This document shows, one piece after another, positions 25,458 through 36,450 of a DNA stretch of 64,000 nt; within the stretch, counting starts at the first letter, position 1, and every line of letters starts with the position of its first letter. Made by a program: the position numbers and the translations under genes. The notes under the pieces were generated by a model. It did no database searches, had not been told where the DNA came from, and saw only the letters and a list, made by a program, of their open reading frames with translations. The DNA lies in contig JAPDOI010000296.1 in NCBI GenBank assembly GCA_029168955.1, positions 124,001 through 188,000 of the forward strand. The letters are read 5' to 3'. Source of the DNA: Aplectana chamaeleonis. Taxonomy: Eukaryota > Nematoda > Chromadorea > Rhabditida > Cosmocercidae.

Positions 25458-27624
25458 CAGGGCTGTGCGGAACTGTTCCGTTTCCGATTCCGTTTCCGTA
25501 TTTCCGGTACTTTTGGGCTGTTCCGTTTCGTTTCCGTTTCCGGGCTTTTGGGCTCGGTAACGGAAAAATATTGCCCAAGGTGAAGCGTCACGCCTCCCCA
25601 GCGCTCGAAGCCGCGGTCCCTTTGCAATCATCACAGCGTGAGCCGAATCCTGATCGCTATGATCGGCGTCCCCCTCCTTCCGAACGTCTCACAGCTTGCA
25701 GTCCCCACCAACGCAATGAACGATCCCAACTTGGGCTTGACCTTGGCAGCAACAGAAGGCATATTCTGGGTAGTAATGCACGAGCGAGTAAGCGATATTA
25801 TCTAGCAATCCAACCGTGCTTAACATTCTCATCTCAGTGAAAACCATCACAGTTTGCCTCTCCCACTTTTTGTCACTATATTTCTCTTGAACCACTGGAG
25901 TATTGGTGGATCATCACTCTCTCATGCAGCTGTACAACAACTGAGTCCGCCAATGGAGGGACGAAAGAGGCGGAAACCTTTCCTTTTCGTCTCTCTAGCT
26001 ACTCATGCCCTCGCGGGGTTGCACTTCATCGTATTAAAATTTGCACCGCAAGGCCCAAGTCGAGTTAAACTCTTCGTTGTCGGCAGCATGTGCTGCCAAC
26101 TCATACTGCGGTCTCGACGCCTCCTCGGCAGCTTGTTCTGCAGTTAGCAGCACCTTTTGCTGCCCACGAAGGGTTGAAGTCGATATCGGCGACCCATCAT
26201 TAACAGCAGCATGTGTTGCTGGCAGCAACACGTTATGGAAATGGAGGGTATGTGAGCCACCATCTCTTCTACCGGAGCTAGGTGCGCTCCTTGTAATGGC
26301 CCGCAGCAAGGAGGTCATCCTCGCCAAGGTACGCAACAAAGGCAAGAATCTCCCACGGTTCACCACATGAAAGCTTTCCTCGTGATGTGCAGTAAGGACA
26401 ATCTTTTCAGCGTCTAAAATTCATATCCACAAAGTTGTGTACTCGAGATCATTTTCTGGAATCGGCCTCAAACAAACAACTACTCTCTCAACAAGAGTGG
26501 GTGCCATACTCAGATAGAGACATCACACTTCCCGCGGTAACACTAGCCGACGTCCCGTAACCCATTCCCGCGGAAGGCCAATAGATCGGTTGCAGGCAGT
26601 CGACAGCGCCGTTTCGTTGACTGCCCGAACAAGTTGAACAAGCAGTCTACGGCCTTTCTTCCACCGCCTTATGGCTAATCTGATAACTGACAGAAGACAA
26701 TCCTTAAGCAGTTTGCGGCACATTTGAAAATCACCCTTTAAGCAAAGGTCTGTTAAAATAAAATTTGAAAGATCCGCTCCTGGGGATTTCATCTTGAACT
26801 GCTCTTGACAAGTAAGGAGTGAGCTTCTACGGGGAAGCTTCCTACACTCACTGCTTCATGCAGCATTCCCATTTGCAGATGCCATTAACGGACAGTGGTT
26901 CACCTGCCCAAGGCCAGCGTCGCACACAGCGCGGGTTTTAGAAAAAGTCTCAGCACAGCGTTCTCTGCTCAGCAATCGCTCATTGGCTCCACTCTAGTGG
27001 GTGGTGCAATGATGATATCAAAGTGGGAATCGATGAGTGAGTGTTCGATGACCCCCAGGAATAGCCGACTGCCCGCCGACACTCCGCGGAAAGACGGGAA
27101 AGCCTCTCTCCGCGGGAAGTGGGGCGCTGTGCCACGCCCACAAAATTGGGGCCGCGCGAAGTCGACTAGGCCGACTTGGCCGGCAGGAAGTGTGCTGTTT
27201 TTATCAGAGATATACACCTGCAGACGTCGTAGAACATCGATCGCACTGGAGAATCTAATCGAAGGGAAGAACTCGACACCAGAGAGATAGGCAACACACT
27301 AGAGGAGAAGTTGCTCGCGCAGACTTGTTTGCAGCTCAACAGGAAAATCTGCAGCAGCAGCATCACGTCTTCCTTTCATGCTTAAAATCTGTTTGTACTC
27401 AGTTTTCTAGCTGTTTTAGAGCGCAGCCCCATTGGTACGTGAGCGATTAGATTGAGGTCACAAGATATTGAATTACACCTGCAAGCAATCAAAAGCGACG
27501 AAGCTTATTATTGAAGCGTATTGTGATTTGTAGTCCACTTCCGTTTCCGTTTCCGGCGACTTTTAGATATTTTTCTTCCGTTTCCGTTTCCGAAAAACTT
27601 GAAAAAGATTACCGCACAGCCCTG
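25458..27624. mobile_element. Inner hAT-type element (youngest of the set)
   Basis: CAGGGCTGTGCGG opens the element and its reverse complement closes it (perfect 13 bp). The flanks GCCATCCA (25450-25457) and GCCAACCA (27625-27632) match at 7 of 8 positions. Both subterminal regions carry repeated TTTCCGTTTCCG (left 25480-25565) or its complement (right 27538-27600). The 2.17-kb body contains unrecognised open frames, the longest 153 codons at its left end overlapping the repeats. At 26530-26792 a minus-strand frame of 89 codons (with LCLKGDFQMCRKLLKDCLL) looks protein-like but is unassigned. Confidence 0.8.
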
Positions 27625-27914
27625 GCCAACCACCTCGAACAACCAACAGGGAACTATGCACCAATCCTCATGTAATCCTTGAGTTGGAGCGCGATGTGAA
27701 TGACTATTCTTTTCTAGCGAACTCTGGGAATGCTTACGAAAGTATTTTTCATTTCGTTAGTCGTCAGACGTAACGCCCAAAACGCCGGTTAGTCAATGAA
27801 TTCGTTAGTCGTTAGTCGTTATTACGCATATCCGCAATTCCGTGTTCAGTATCTTTTGATAGCGAATCGTGTTTTTATATATCTTGTCTCACGATTGTCT
27901 TAAACATCGTACAG

Positions 27915-27936
27915 AAATAAATAAATAAATAAATAT
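27915..27936. repeat. (AAAT)n microsatellite
   Basis: About 5.5 copies of AAAT in a row within the middle hAT element. Confidence 0.9.
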
Positions 27937-28429
27937 CACTGATCCCCATGCGATCAGAAATTCGATTAGCAATGGTCTAGTGTCAAGAACGGTGGCCAAT
28001 GAGGATTTAATAATGGCGATCCTTTTTATTTTTAACCCGATGTTCAAGAACATGTTCTTCGATGGCAACTGCAGGTATACTTTCTTCCGTTTTCCGATTT
28101 CCGCTTTCCGCAGTTTTTTGGCCTCGGAATTCGCTTTCCGATTTCCGAAAATTTGAAACTTGTTTCGATTTCCGAAATTTTTATTTTGTTTCGATTTTCG
28201 ATTTTCAAAATTTTTTAGTTCCGATTTCCGAGTTCCGAAATTCAAAATTTTTATTCCGCTCATCCCTGATATGGAGACACTTCATTACTGAAGTGCTGAG
28301 GTGTTTCCACACCGAAGGAGGTTTGGGTTACATAAGCGTGGGCTTATTAATCATTATCAGTCACGAATTACCAAGCATTTCAAAAATTACGATTCACGAA
28401 ATTCAGTTACGCACAGCCCTGATGCCCAG

Positions 28430-28517
28430 CGAGCGGAGATGGTCGAGAGGTTAACGCTGTTGATTACTAAACGATGAAGGAAGGCTGGGGTTGCGGCTTC
28501 AATTCCCGCCAAGCCTC
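28430..28517 (+). other. tRNA-like sequence (SINE head or tRNA pseudogene)
   Basis: TGGTCGAGAGGTTAACG is very close to the A-box/D-arm of type II (Ser/Leu) tRNAs, and 55 bp downstream GCGGCTTCAATTCCCGC resembles a T-arm with B box. The anticodon arm does not fold properly and there are extra bases before the 3' acceptor side, so a working tRNA is unlikely. It starts right after the target duplication of the outer hAT element and ends close to the next foldback element. Confidence 0.4.
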
Positions 28518-28539
28518 TTCTGCATAAGCAGTTTTGCCT

Positions 28540-29160
28540 CTCTGGTAATTTAGCTTCCTGGCAAAAGAAGCGGTTTGGCGATGCCATCTAAAAGTCAAAA
28601 AAAGTTTCAAAAGTGTCTAGAAATATCTTAAAGGATGATTTGGCGTAAAATAGCCAGAGGTAATAAAAAAGTTAGGAAATGAAGTGAAACAACTAAAAAA
28701 CGATTTGGCGGTCAATCATAGACCAACTATCGAGAAGTAGTGACAGACAAGGGATCGAATTTTACAGGCTTATCCGTTGGAGTTATCAAAGCGAAATCAG
28801 GCACGATATGGAATGGAGCTTCGCGTTCACCTAGCTTGACTCATGCTAGTTCCCTTATTAAAGCTTCCAAAAAAAGCTTAATCTTCCCGTTGCGCGCTTG
28901 ATTTCGCTTTGATAAGTTTAACGGGGAAGCTTGTAAATTCCGATCCCTCGCCTGTCACTACTTCTCGATAGTTGGACTTAATCGACCGCCAAATCGTATT
29001 TTTAATTATTTCACCTCATTTTCCAGCTTTTTTATTACTTCAAAGTATTTTACGCCAAATCATTTTTAGGATAATTCAAGATATTTTTGAAACTTTTTTT
29101 GACTTCTAAATGGCATGGCCAAATCGTTACTTTTGCCAGGAAGCTAAATTTTCAGAAATT
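28540..29160. mobile_element. Foldback element of the GATTTGGC family, copy 1
   Basis: Two imperfect inverted arms (28540-28805 and 28898-29155, roughly 80% alike by eye) surround a 90-bp centre. The outer end reads AATTTAGCTTCCTGGCAAAA. Each arm holds several GATTTGGC boxes and the shared CAACTATCGAGAAGTAGTGA segment. The same terminal module (CAGAAATTTCA, then a T-rich stretch and TTCC(C)TT) closes the copies at 34649-35458 and 52632-56150. No protein is encoded. Confidence 0.85.
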
Positions 29161-29581
29161 TCATGTATTTTTCACGAAGGCTTCCTTTCTGACTCGGATT
29201 TTGCTCAACGATTACCAGTTTGGAGAGATTAAACCTAGAACAGAAATACTCATTCTGTTACCCCCCGTGCGGTCGACTCTAACTCAGCTCTCCATCCGCA
29301 CTCCACCTCATCACTCAACAACCTCACCATCCACCCCAGCTCAAGTCTGAACAAGTACGAGCTGCCTTCACCTCTCCAACCGCCAGTATTCCCTCCTCTA
29401 CCGACTCGTCACTCGTCAGACTGCTCCCCTTCCCTACCTACTCAAGTCGTCTCAGAACTCGTCAATCCGCTACATATTCCTACTACAACTGCTTCATCAC
29501 ACTCAGCCGACCCACGCTCTCCTGTTCAACGAGCGGCAGGCCTTTCGTCTCGAATCCTCTACTCTTGGAACCACACGATTT

Positions 29582-30508
29582 TTGCTGAAAATGGAAACAC
29601 CTCGCTGCTGTCAACGTGCTCATCACACTATGCCGCCGAGTCTCAATCCTACGCCTACTGCGATAGAAAACGATGCGAAGCTACTGCTGGAAGACAAATC
29701 GCTACCACTTCATCTTCGCACTGTCATGGCGGCACTACTAGAAGATAGAAAGCGACTGATTACTGTACTCTGTCCAAACCGTGAGTTAGAGAGTGAAATG
29801 ATGTCACTGAGGGCGGAGAACGAGCTACTCAAAAAATCCCACAATACCAAAACTTTTCATGTGGACGCTCTTTCTCATCCTTCCAGTGACTCCATTATCA
29901 TTTCGAATACAACTCCACCATCATTATCACAGCTTGTTTCGTTTGAGGAAAAGGAGCGCAGCCGCTCAGTAGTTGTTATTGGTTTGCCTGAGAGTCACTC
30001 TAGATTGTCCACTGCACGTGCTTGGGATGATTATTTGTCTGTACATCGAATTCTCGATTTTCTACAAATTCAGTGCTAACCGATTTCAGTTTCCCGTATG
30101 GGTCGTTTTAATTCTACGTTTCCCAGGCTTGTGAAAATCGTGCTCCCCTCGTCTTACTTTGCCAGTCATGTAATGCGTTTTGCTCATAATCTCAAGCGCT
30201 TTTCGATTCCTAAACTTTTCATTAGGGCCTCCCTTACTAGGGAGGAAAGGAATCAAGCTCGCGCTGAGAGATTAGCAAAACGTAACGGATCACACAGCCA
30301 ATCCCAATCGACATCCACAAACTCGACCCAGTCTACTACTGCCCATAACAGATCTCCCATGCATTCTCTTGAGTCACCTCATCATTCTTGTGAGCAAGCT
30401 GTTCCGCTCAATTCCAACATCTTATCTGAACCGTCTCATAGGAATATGATTGAAAATAGCGTGATTTCCTCTCAACAAGGTCAAACAAATGGCAATCAGG
30501 GAAACTAA
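29582..30508 (+). pseudogene. LINE ORF1 (RNA-binding chaperone type), one nonsense codon
   Basis: One frame runs from 29582 to 30508 and is interrupted only by TAA at 30077-30079, between a QIQC and a PISVSRMGRF segment that clearly belong together. The N-terminal part has a short probable coiled coil (ELESEMMSLRAENELLKK). It is followed by VVVIGLPES and, after the stop, the PRLVKIVLPSS ... LFIRASLTREERNQAR block, a pattern I associate with RRM-like ORF1 proteins of CR1/Jockey-like elements. The C-terminal 70 residues are Ser/Thr/Gln/His-rich. ORF1 proteins bind element RNA and assist reverse transcription at the target. A single substitution would account for the stop. Confidence 0.75.
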
Positions 30509-30543
30509 CCGAGGCTCCTCGGTCTGACGTATCCTTTCTGAAA

Positions 30544-33308
30544 TGTTTTTATGCGAATATCAGATCTCTTCCTAGGAATGGCGTTTATGTAAACAAAGTC
30601 TTGAGTACTCACTATGACATTTTGATTTTTTCTGAGACTTGGCTTGAAACTAACCATACTATTGCTTCTCTACTGACGGATCTGCATAACGAATACGACG
30701 TGTGGCGTTGCGATAGGCCGAATAAAACTGGTGGTGGAGTCATAATTTTGATTCACAATAGGCTTGCAAGTACTGTTACCCATTCTGCATCTGTCATTAA
30801 TGCATACGAATTGATTGCAGTTGACATACTGCAAAACGTGTCCACTGTGAGAGTTGTAGCTGTTTACAAAACCCCTAATTGCAATGCTGAGGCACACAAC
30901 CAACTTACAGGGCTACTAAGCGATCTAGTCTCATGTGAATCTCCAGCCATTATCATAGGTGATTTTAACATGCCAGGTATCGACTGGTGCTCTAAAGATA
31001 TCAAAAGCCCTGAAGAGTTTTCTTCTTTCTTAGAGATGATCAATTCTCACGGATTAGCCCAATTCGTACTTGAACCCACTAGAGGCACAAATATTTTGGA
31101 CATTCTTTTATCAAACGATACTTCACTTGTTAGCGATGTATCAGTTGTTGACCCTGTCGGGCTTAGTGACCATAACATCAGTGTTTTCAAGATACGTTGT
31201 TTGTCGAGATGCCGATTCCCGTATACTTCCAAGATTACTCAAAATGTGATTACAAAGAAATCTGCGAACAACTCAGCCAAATACGTTGGCTGGACTCATT
31301 CAACTCACTGTCAACAGTCAACGAAAGGTATGAACTGTTCCTCGGAATACTTCATGATGCAATATCTATTTTTGTTTCATGGAAATTGAGTAACTCACAT
31401 AGGTTCCGTTACCTACCACCCTATTTAGAAAATATGTTGCAACATCGCGTCCACTTATTCCATCTCGCCAAAAATACTGGACTATGGGACAATTATAGAA
31501 GGTATACAGCTTCTTTTATGGCCAAACTCCGCAAATTCAATAGAAATGTCGAGAAGAGAGTCATTGAGACGGGTAACAAAAACGATTTCTATAGGTTGAT
31601 AAATGAAAGGCTCTCCACTTCTTATCGTATCGTAAACTTAGAGAAATACCAACGGATTGTATTCAGAGATGCTGAAAAAGCAAATTTGCTGGCAGAGGAT
31701 TTTTTGAAGTCGTTTGTTGAAGACAACCACTCCCTACCTAACTTCAACGTAACCGTTGATCATCCTATGGACACCTACCCTATTTTCACCCCAACCCAGG
31801 TTTACGAAGCCATTCTCAAGCGTCCGAAATCCTATTCGTGGACCCCGGATAACGTTCCATTTACTTTCATTCAAAACACTGCGCACGTAATTGCGGGTCC
31901 TTTAACATACATCTTTAACCAATCGCTGATGCATGCCGAGGTCCCCTTGCGATGGAAGCACAGCTTTGTCACTCCAATCCTCAAAAAACCACCGTTAAAC
32001 AGATGCGAAAACTACAGACCAGTGAGCATAACGTCCAACCTTTGTCGACTCTTTGAGAGACTACTTAAACCTCATCTCGAATATCATCTTGAAAAAAATT
32101 CAATAATCCCGCAAGAGCAACATGGGTTCATCAAGGGGAGATCAAATCCAACCTGCTTGAAAGTTTGAATGATTGGACCCTGATGCTAGATGAAAAGCGT
32201 AGTTGTGACATCATATATTTTGACTTCCAGAAAGCATTCGATCGTGTAAGTCATGATTAAATTAATTCATAAATTCAAATTATTGAAGTTCCACCCTACA
32301 GTAGTCCGATGGATCTCAAATTTTCTTGAAGGTCGAACATTTCAAGTCCGAGTTGGGAAAAGTTTCTCTGAAGCTTTCCCCATCTCGAGCGGCGTACCAC
32401 AGGGAAGTGTCTTGTCGCCACTTCTATTCATCGTTTACATAGCAGATCTTCCATCCCAATCACAGATGGATGGAATTAAATGTAAAATCTATGCAGAAGA
32501 TGTTAAAATCTATCGAGAAATATCTTCATTGGTGGACATTGCTCTGGTACAAGGTGCCATAGACAGAATGACACTTTGGTGCAAAAAATGGCAGTTAGGT
32601 TTATCGCCAACAAAAAGTGTACATATGAGAATTGGATCTTTTGAAAACTATAATGTTTACAATATCGACGGGTCACCAGTTGTTCACGCTAACAAAGTGA
32701 AGGATCTCGGATTTACTTACAATGACAAACTTGATTTTTCAGAACATTTGGCTACAATATCAAGAAACGCCCTGGGAAGAACATTTCAAATTTTCAAAGG
32801 ATTAGCTACTAAGAACAAGGAGACTCTCCTTCCAGCTTACACCACCTACATTCGACCGCTAGTTGAGTCGGGAACCTCGGTTCTCAATCCGTCTCAGAAG
32901 AAAGATATAGAGCTTCTAGAGAAAATACAAAATAATTTCTCTCGGAAGATCTTTATTAGGACTGGGTTGGCGACTTACTCCACAACGCCTAGTGCGCAGA
33001 GGAGGAATGTTTGTCTTGGCATTCCTTCATTAGAAACCCGACGGGCAATGTTTGACGTATGCATGGTGCACAAGATACTCAATGGTAAAATTAAAGTGAA
33101 AGTGAACAGCTTTTTCACCTGGCTTCCATCGATCACTCGTGGTGGGAGAAATAAGATAACCTTACACAGGGCCAAAACCTCTTTGCGATCTAGATTCTTT
33201 ACGAACCGCGCAGGCTCGATATACTTGAAGCTCACAAAATGCGAGACATCGCGGCTCACACTCAAACGTTTCAAACGCAAATTCGCCGCCAAGTTATTGA
33301 AGCCGTAG
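30544..33308 (+). pseudogene. LINE ORF2: endonuclease plus reverse transcriptase, frameshifted
   Basis: Endonuclease motifs are all legible in one frame from 30544: YANIRSL (catalytic Asn), FSETWL (Glu), a GGG loop, GDFNMPGIDW and LSDHN. The frame then changes near 31197, and the reverse transcriptase follows with ENYRPVSI, EQHGFIKGRS, then a segment in another frame (about 32150-32258, holding motif A YFDFQKAFDRVSHD), then SSGVPQGSVLSPLLF and the catalytic loop. That loop reads YAED (GAA at 32496-32498) where functional enzymes have YADD or FADD, so one metal-binding Asp is replaced by Glu. Thumb-like and C-terminal parts run to 33308. At least three frame changes plus the altered catalytic residue mean no working enzyme. 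Confidence 0.85.
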
Positions 33309-33474
33309 TATGCCGTATACTTTACCTCCTTTCCTTCAAGTCTCGGAAATCATCATTTATCATTACAACTATTCGTATGGCTCTTATTGTACTCTTTTTG
33401 GTCTTATTTGTCTTATTTATGTGTGTTTGTGTGTATATTTATGTGTATATGACGTTTGCCTCAAGTGACGTAAT

Positions 33475-33499
33475 AAACAAAACAAAACAAAACAAAACA
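33475..33499 (+). repeat. (AAACA)n LINE tail
   Basis: Five or so copies of AAACA (as AACAA) end the LINE about 165 bp after its last stop. A short tandem repeat instead of poly(A) is common at the 3' ends of CR1-like and related elements. Confidence 0.85.
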
Positions 33500-33549
33500 G
33501 ACGAAATTGTCGTATGACTACAATTTGTGAAACTTGTGACCCACAACTT

Positions 33550-33885
33550 TAAAAAACACCACTCATCGTCGCATTTTGCGCAACAGATGAAAATCGATAT
33601 TATTCATCACAAATATTCGATCTCGCATCATGAGAAGAACTTACCAAACAAGGGACTTAGAGCCATCAACAATCAACACTCATTGCGGCAGTTTGTGCAA
33701 CTGGCAAAAAATCGATATTATTGATTGCTATTAATTGAATTGATGTTTGATGAGTAAAACTCCCAAACCAAGAGACCCATACCCATACACAATCACCACT
33801 CCTCGCCACATTTTGTGCAATAAGCGCGAAAATCGATAATATTGATTATCGATCGATAACGTGTCATGAGTACAAACTCTGACAA
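33550..33885. repeat. About 120-bp diverged tandem repeat, three copies
   Basis: Three successive units contain CA(A/C)CACTC(A/C)T, a GCATTTTG(C/T)GCAAC-like box, AAAATCGATATTATT, then CATGAG and a CTNACCAAACNAGGGAC-like tail. Copies begin near 33555, 33680 and 33795. Each carries ATCGAT palindromes. Divergence is perhaps 20-25%. Confidence 0.75.
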
Positions 33886-33984
33886 GTTCAGTACTGTTGA
33901 TTGGTCTCCAACGACCAGTGTTAATTGGCTGCAGATCCACCTAGGTCACCATAGCCGTAGCATGGCCAAGCAGTTTTTGTACTC

Positions 33985-34165
33985 CCCGGCCAATTTAGTA
34001 TGTAAACCCACGATTTTGAGGTACCCTTCAGAGTTAAGTTATCAATTTCCAATTGGAATTGGGACGACCTGCATCCATTTCCAGCCTCTTGTCCAAAAAT
34101 GAGCTTCTTGTCTCATTTTTATGGGTACCAACAAGATCGTGAAAGCCAACTGAGAAAAGAAAAGA
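33985..34165 (-). repeat. Dispersed repeat, related to 63040-63210
   Basis: Read on the minus strand, it contains CAGTTGGCTTTCACGATCTTG, then GAAGCTCATTTTTGGACAAG, then CCTCAAAATCGTGGG. The plus strand at 63040-63210 has the same order of boxes with moderate divergence. No ends or target duplications were identified. Confidence 0.6.
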
Positions 34166-34355
34166 AGAATAACACCAAAATCGAGAGGTTTTTACCATTT
34201 CTCTCGAAAACCAGGAAACCAATTCAAAAGATCTTTGGGCATTCATGTTTCCTTTTTGCGTTCTTTTCAACGCCATTTATAGCTGATTTCCACGTTCACT
34301 CTAAACTTAGATTTTGAAAAAGCTGGAGCGCGCGGTTCCGATTCAAAGCCAAATC

Positions 34356-34384
34356 TGGGTTGCGCTTCGCGCTCACCACAATTT
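34356..34384. repeat. GCGCTTCGCGCTCACCACAATT repeat, degenerate copy
   Basis: The shared context AAAGCCAAATC precedes a partly decayed hairpin (left arm GGGTTGCGC, right arm GCGCTCACCA). Better preserved copies lie at 41118 and 62326. Confidence 0.7.
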
Positions 34385-34648
34385 ATTCGATTAATTATCC
34401 ACGAGGTTTCCCTCTCACATTTTAACCTGGTTTGCCGATCTCACAGGATTTACGATTTTTACCGCGCGAATGCCTGCAGTATATGAGAATTTCCTCACTT
34501 CATTCAAAAAAATTATGTCCACCTTCTTGGTTCATAGGGAAATATTGTAATTTGAGCACCTTCTCGCTTTGTATTGTTTCCGCTCAAGTAAAGAAAAACG
34601 CGTTTTTTGAACACATAAAGGTCGTTTGCGAATCAAAGTGAAGAAGAC

Positions 34649-35458
34649 ATTTCTGAAAGTTGGGCTCCGCAGAAAAGGTCAAGGATTTGGCATTGCTCTA
34701 AAATGTAGTGAAATTGTTTTATTGGATTTGGCTCTCAACTTGATTTTTCAAATGTAGTGAAATTGTCGAATTGATTTGGCTGTGATGATACTATATGCAG
34801 ATAACATAATCATTAAATCTAGTGAAATTGTTGCAAACGGATTTGGCAGGAGCTCTATCAATTATCACAGTCAAATCACGCGTCAGAAGGGGTTTTCCTT
34901 GAAGCGCATATTGAATCGAATGAGAACAGGAATAAACCTAGCAGCAAAACGTTTCTATACAATGCGAACCGTGAAAGCGTTGAGGACACGAAGACATAGA
35001 GTCAGTAGCGAGTAAATTGCGTTAGATTTCGTTTTCATGATTTTTATCTCATCGGTGAGGGAAGGTCTGGTACCTTATTGTTAGTGGGAGCTACACTGAA
35101 AGGGCAGAATAGCATTCGGAAACCTTAATTCTAGCCCATAAGGCCACGTTTCGTTCAGCATTGTTGACTGAGGATTATTATTTTTTTCTTTTTGTCTTCA
35201 TTCGCTCGCCAGAGGACCTTCTGACGCGTGATTTGACTGTGATAATTGATAGAGCTCCTGCCAAATCCGTTTGCAACAATTTCACTAGATTTAATGATTA
35301 TGTTATCTGCATATAGTATCATCACAGCCAAATCAATTCGACAATTTCACTACATTTGAAAAATCAAGTTGAGAGCCAAATCCAATAAAACAATTTCACT
35401 ACATTTTAGAGCAATGCCAAATCCTTGACCTTTTCTGCGGAGCCCAACTTTCAGAAAT
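34649..35458. mobile_element. Foldback element with two apparently identical 242-bp arms
   Basis: 34649-34890 and 35217-35458 are inverted copies of equal length. I found no mismatch reading base by base, and the coordinates pair at a constant sum of 70107. Each arm has four GATTTGGC boxes, three of them preceded by TGTAGTGAAATTG or a close relative, and ends on CACGCGTCAGAAGG. The 326-bp spacer is unique and holds a 79-codon frame shared with the left arm, probably meaningless. The outer sequence joins the terminal module seen in other members of this family. The element has no coding capacity. Identical arms suggest either recent origin or arm-to-arm gene conversion. Confidence 0.92.
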
Positions 35459-35996
35459 TTCACAACTTTTTTCAAGGGTTTCCCTTCTAAAACATCGTCA
35501 ATCTCTAAAAGTCAAGTTGTTGTTTTTTTTCGAAAACATAGTGGTAGAAATGAGACGACAACCGCTCCGTTGCTAAGACTGCAAGATAATTGTTGCAACG
35601 CGGCTTCCTACAAATAGATGCAAGGCATATACTTTTTGAATTTAAAAGTCGAAAAATGAAGAAATGAGCTTCAAAATGACCCAATTGTACAGGTTCTAGG
35701 CACTATTCTAGACGGGGGGGGGCACGCACCATTCAAGACAGAAATGAAATGAACGGCTAATTGGTGAGGCTACCAGTCGAAGTATTTCCGCAGAGCTCTA
35801 ATAAAAACAATGATTGATAGCGCAGTATCAGCCTCTTTTATCTGAGTTTTTCATCATTTCTATGAGTAAATCTTGGGTGGCCCCACCACGTCTAGGATAT
35901 ACCCAGGGTCAGCCGCTCTAGCCAAACTTCACCGGTTCATGCTGATGTGGCTCGTCTGCGCCGGCCCATATGTCTGTTGCGGAAAAGGAACGATAG
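35459..35996. other. No gene recognised
   Basis: AT-rich sequence with a G8-G9 run at about 35716 and short frames only. Confidence 0.4.
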
Positions 35997-36000
35997 TTAA

Positions 36001-36446
36001 AGGCAGTGTTCACGATGAATATCGGACTCGAGTTCGACCCAAAAATGGGATTGTTTTGTCGTGAGGTAACTAATAGTGAAGAAACAGCGAAGAAAAACGT
36101 CCAGAATAAGTCAAAATAACGGCTTCTTAATTCAGGGCGTGGACGAGAATCATGGGCCCTGCTGATTTCGTCAAGCGCGCGATAATCGCGAAATCTGCGC
36201 GAATCGGTAATGCTAATTGCTGCAGAGTTGCTTGGCAATTTGCCATCGAAACGCGTGCGGCGCCACAAGCTCGTCCGATCGGGGGCGGACCGGGATAGGT
36301 AGGCGCATCGGGAGAGCTTTCAAAGCCGTTTGTATTCATTTCTGGCCAGTTTTCGTTGCCTTCTTAGACCCTATCCTCTACAGCACCTGCCAACTTAGAG
36401 TTTCACACCGAGACCTCGAGAACGAGATTTGTCGTGAACACTGCCT
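36001..36446. mobile_element. AGGCAGTGTTCACGAT MITE, copy a
   Basis: The inverted ends AGGCAGTGTTCACGAT (left) and its near complement (right, with GTCGTGAACACTGCCT) are flanked by TTAA at 35997-36000 and 36447-36450. The interior is GC-rich and unlike that of most other copies; it contains a 49-codon frame beginning MGPADFVKRAIIAKSAR and a minus frame of 116 codons, neither recognised. TTAA targets are typical of piggyBac-type transposases, but the end sequence does not start with CCC, so the superfamily is uncertain. Confidence 0.8.
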
Positions 36447-36450
36447 TTAA

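Larger units (their letters stand above)
23998..28268. mobile_element. Middle hAT-type element
   Basis: The ends CAGGGATGAGAGGAAT (left) and CAGGGATGAGCGGAAT (right, read in reverse) are inverted repeats. The flanks ACATGGAG (23990-23997) and ATATGGAG (28269-28276) match at 7 of 8 positions, as expected for a hAT target duplication. The subterminal 100-190 bp on each side are rich in CGGAAT / GATTTCCG-type short repeats, a usual place for transposase binding sites in hAT elements. No transposase was recognised. It lies inside the 22530-28421 element and contains the 25458-27624 element. Confidence 0.75.
22530..28421. mobile_element. Outer hAT-type element (oldest of a nested set)
   Basis: The left end CGGGGCTGTGCGTAA and the right end CAGGGCTGTGCGTAA (read in reverse, ending at 28421) differ at one position. 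Immediately outside are ATAGCCAG (22522-22529) and ATGCCCAG (28422-28429), matching at 6 of 8 positions, consistent with an old 8-bp target duplication. Subterminal sequence is also shared (TCACGAAATGCGATTTT against a diverged copy). CAGGG-type ends plus 8-bp duplications are the family signature of hAT elements. No transposase frame was recognised, so it was probably non-autonomous. Its centre is filled by the next element. Confidence 0.65.
29200..33502 (+). mobile_element. Near full-length LINE (non-LTR retrotransposon), inactive
   Basis: In order: a CT-rich leader (29262-29580), ORF1, ORF2 with apurinic-type endonuclease and reverse transcriptase, a short 3' untranslated region and an (AAACA)n tail. 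The two-ORF layout, endonuclease-RT order and microsatellite-like tail fit the CR1/Jockey-like part of the LINE tree; the exact clade cannot be set by eye. The 5' boundary is approximate and abuts the foldback element. Several frame breaks show it is not active. It is the only element in the window with most of its coding region still legible. Confidence 0.85.

Noticed and set aside
25379..25840. 153-codon open frame as a gene
   Set aside because: Its first half is the TTTCCGTTTCCG subterminal repeat of the inner hAT element, giving a low-complexity PFPIPFPYF peptide.
28430..28517. Functional tRNA-Ser or tRNA-Leu gene
   Set aside because: A-box and B-box are recognisable but the anticodon arm and acceptor stem do not pair correctly.
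35918..36268. 116-codon minus-strand open frame as a gene
   Set aside because: It crosses the end of MITE copy a, has no recognised domain and is not shared with other copies.
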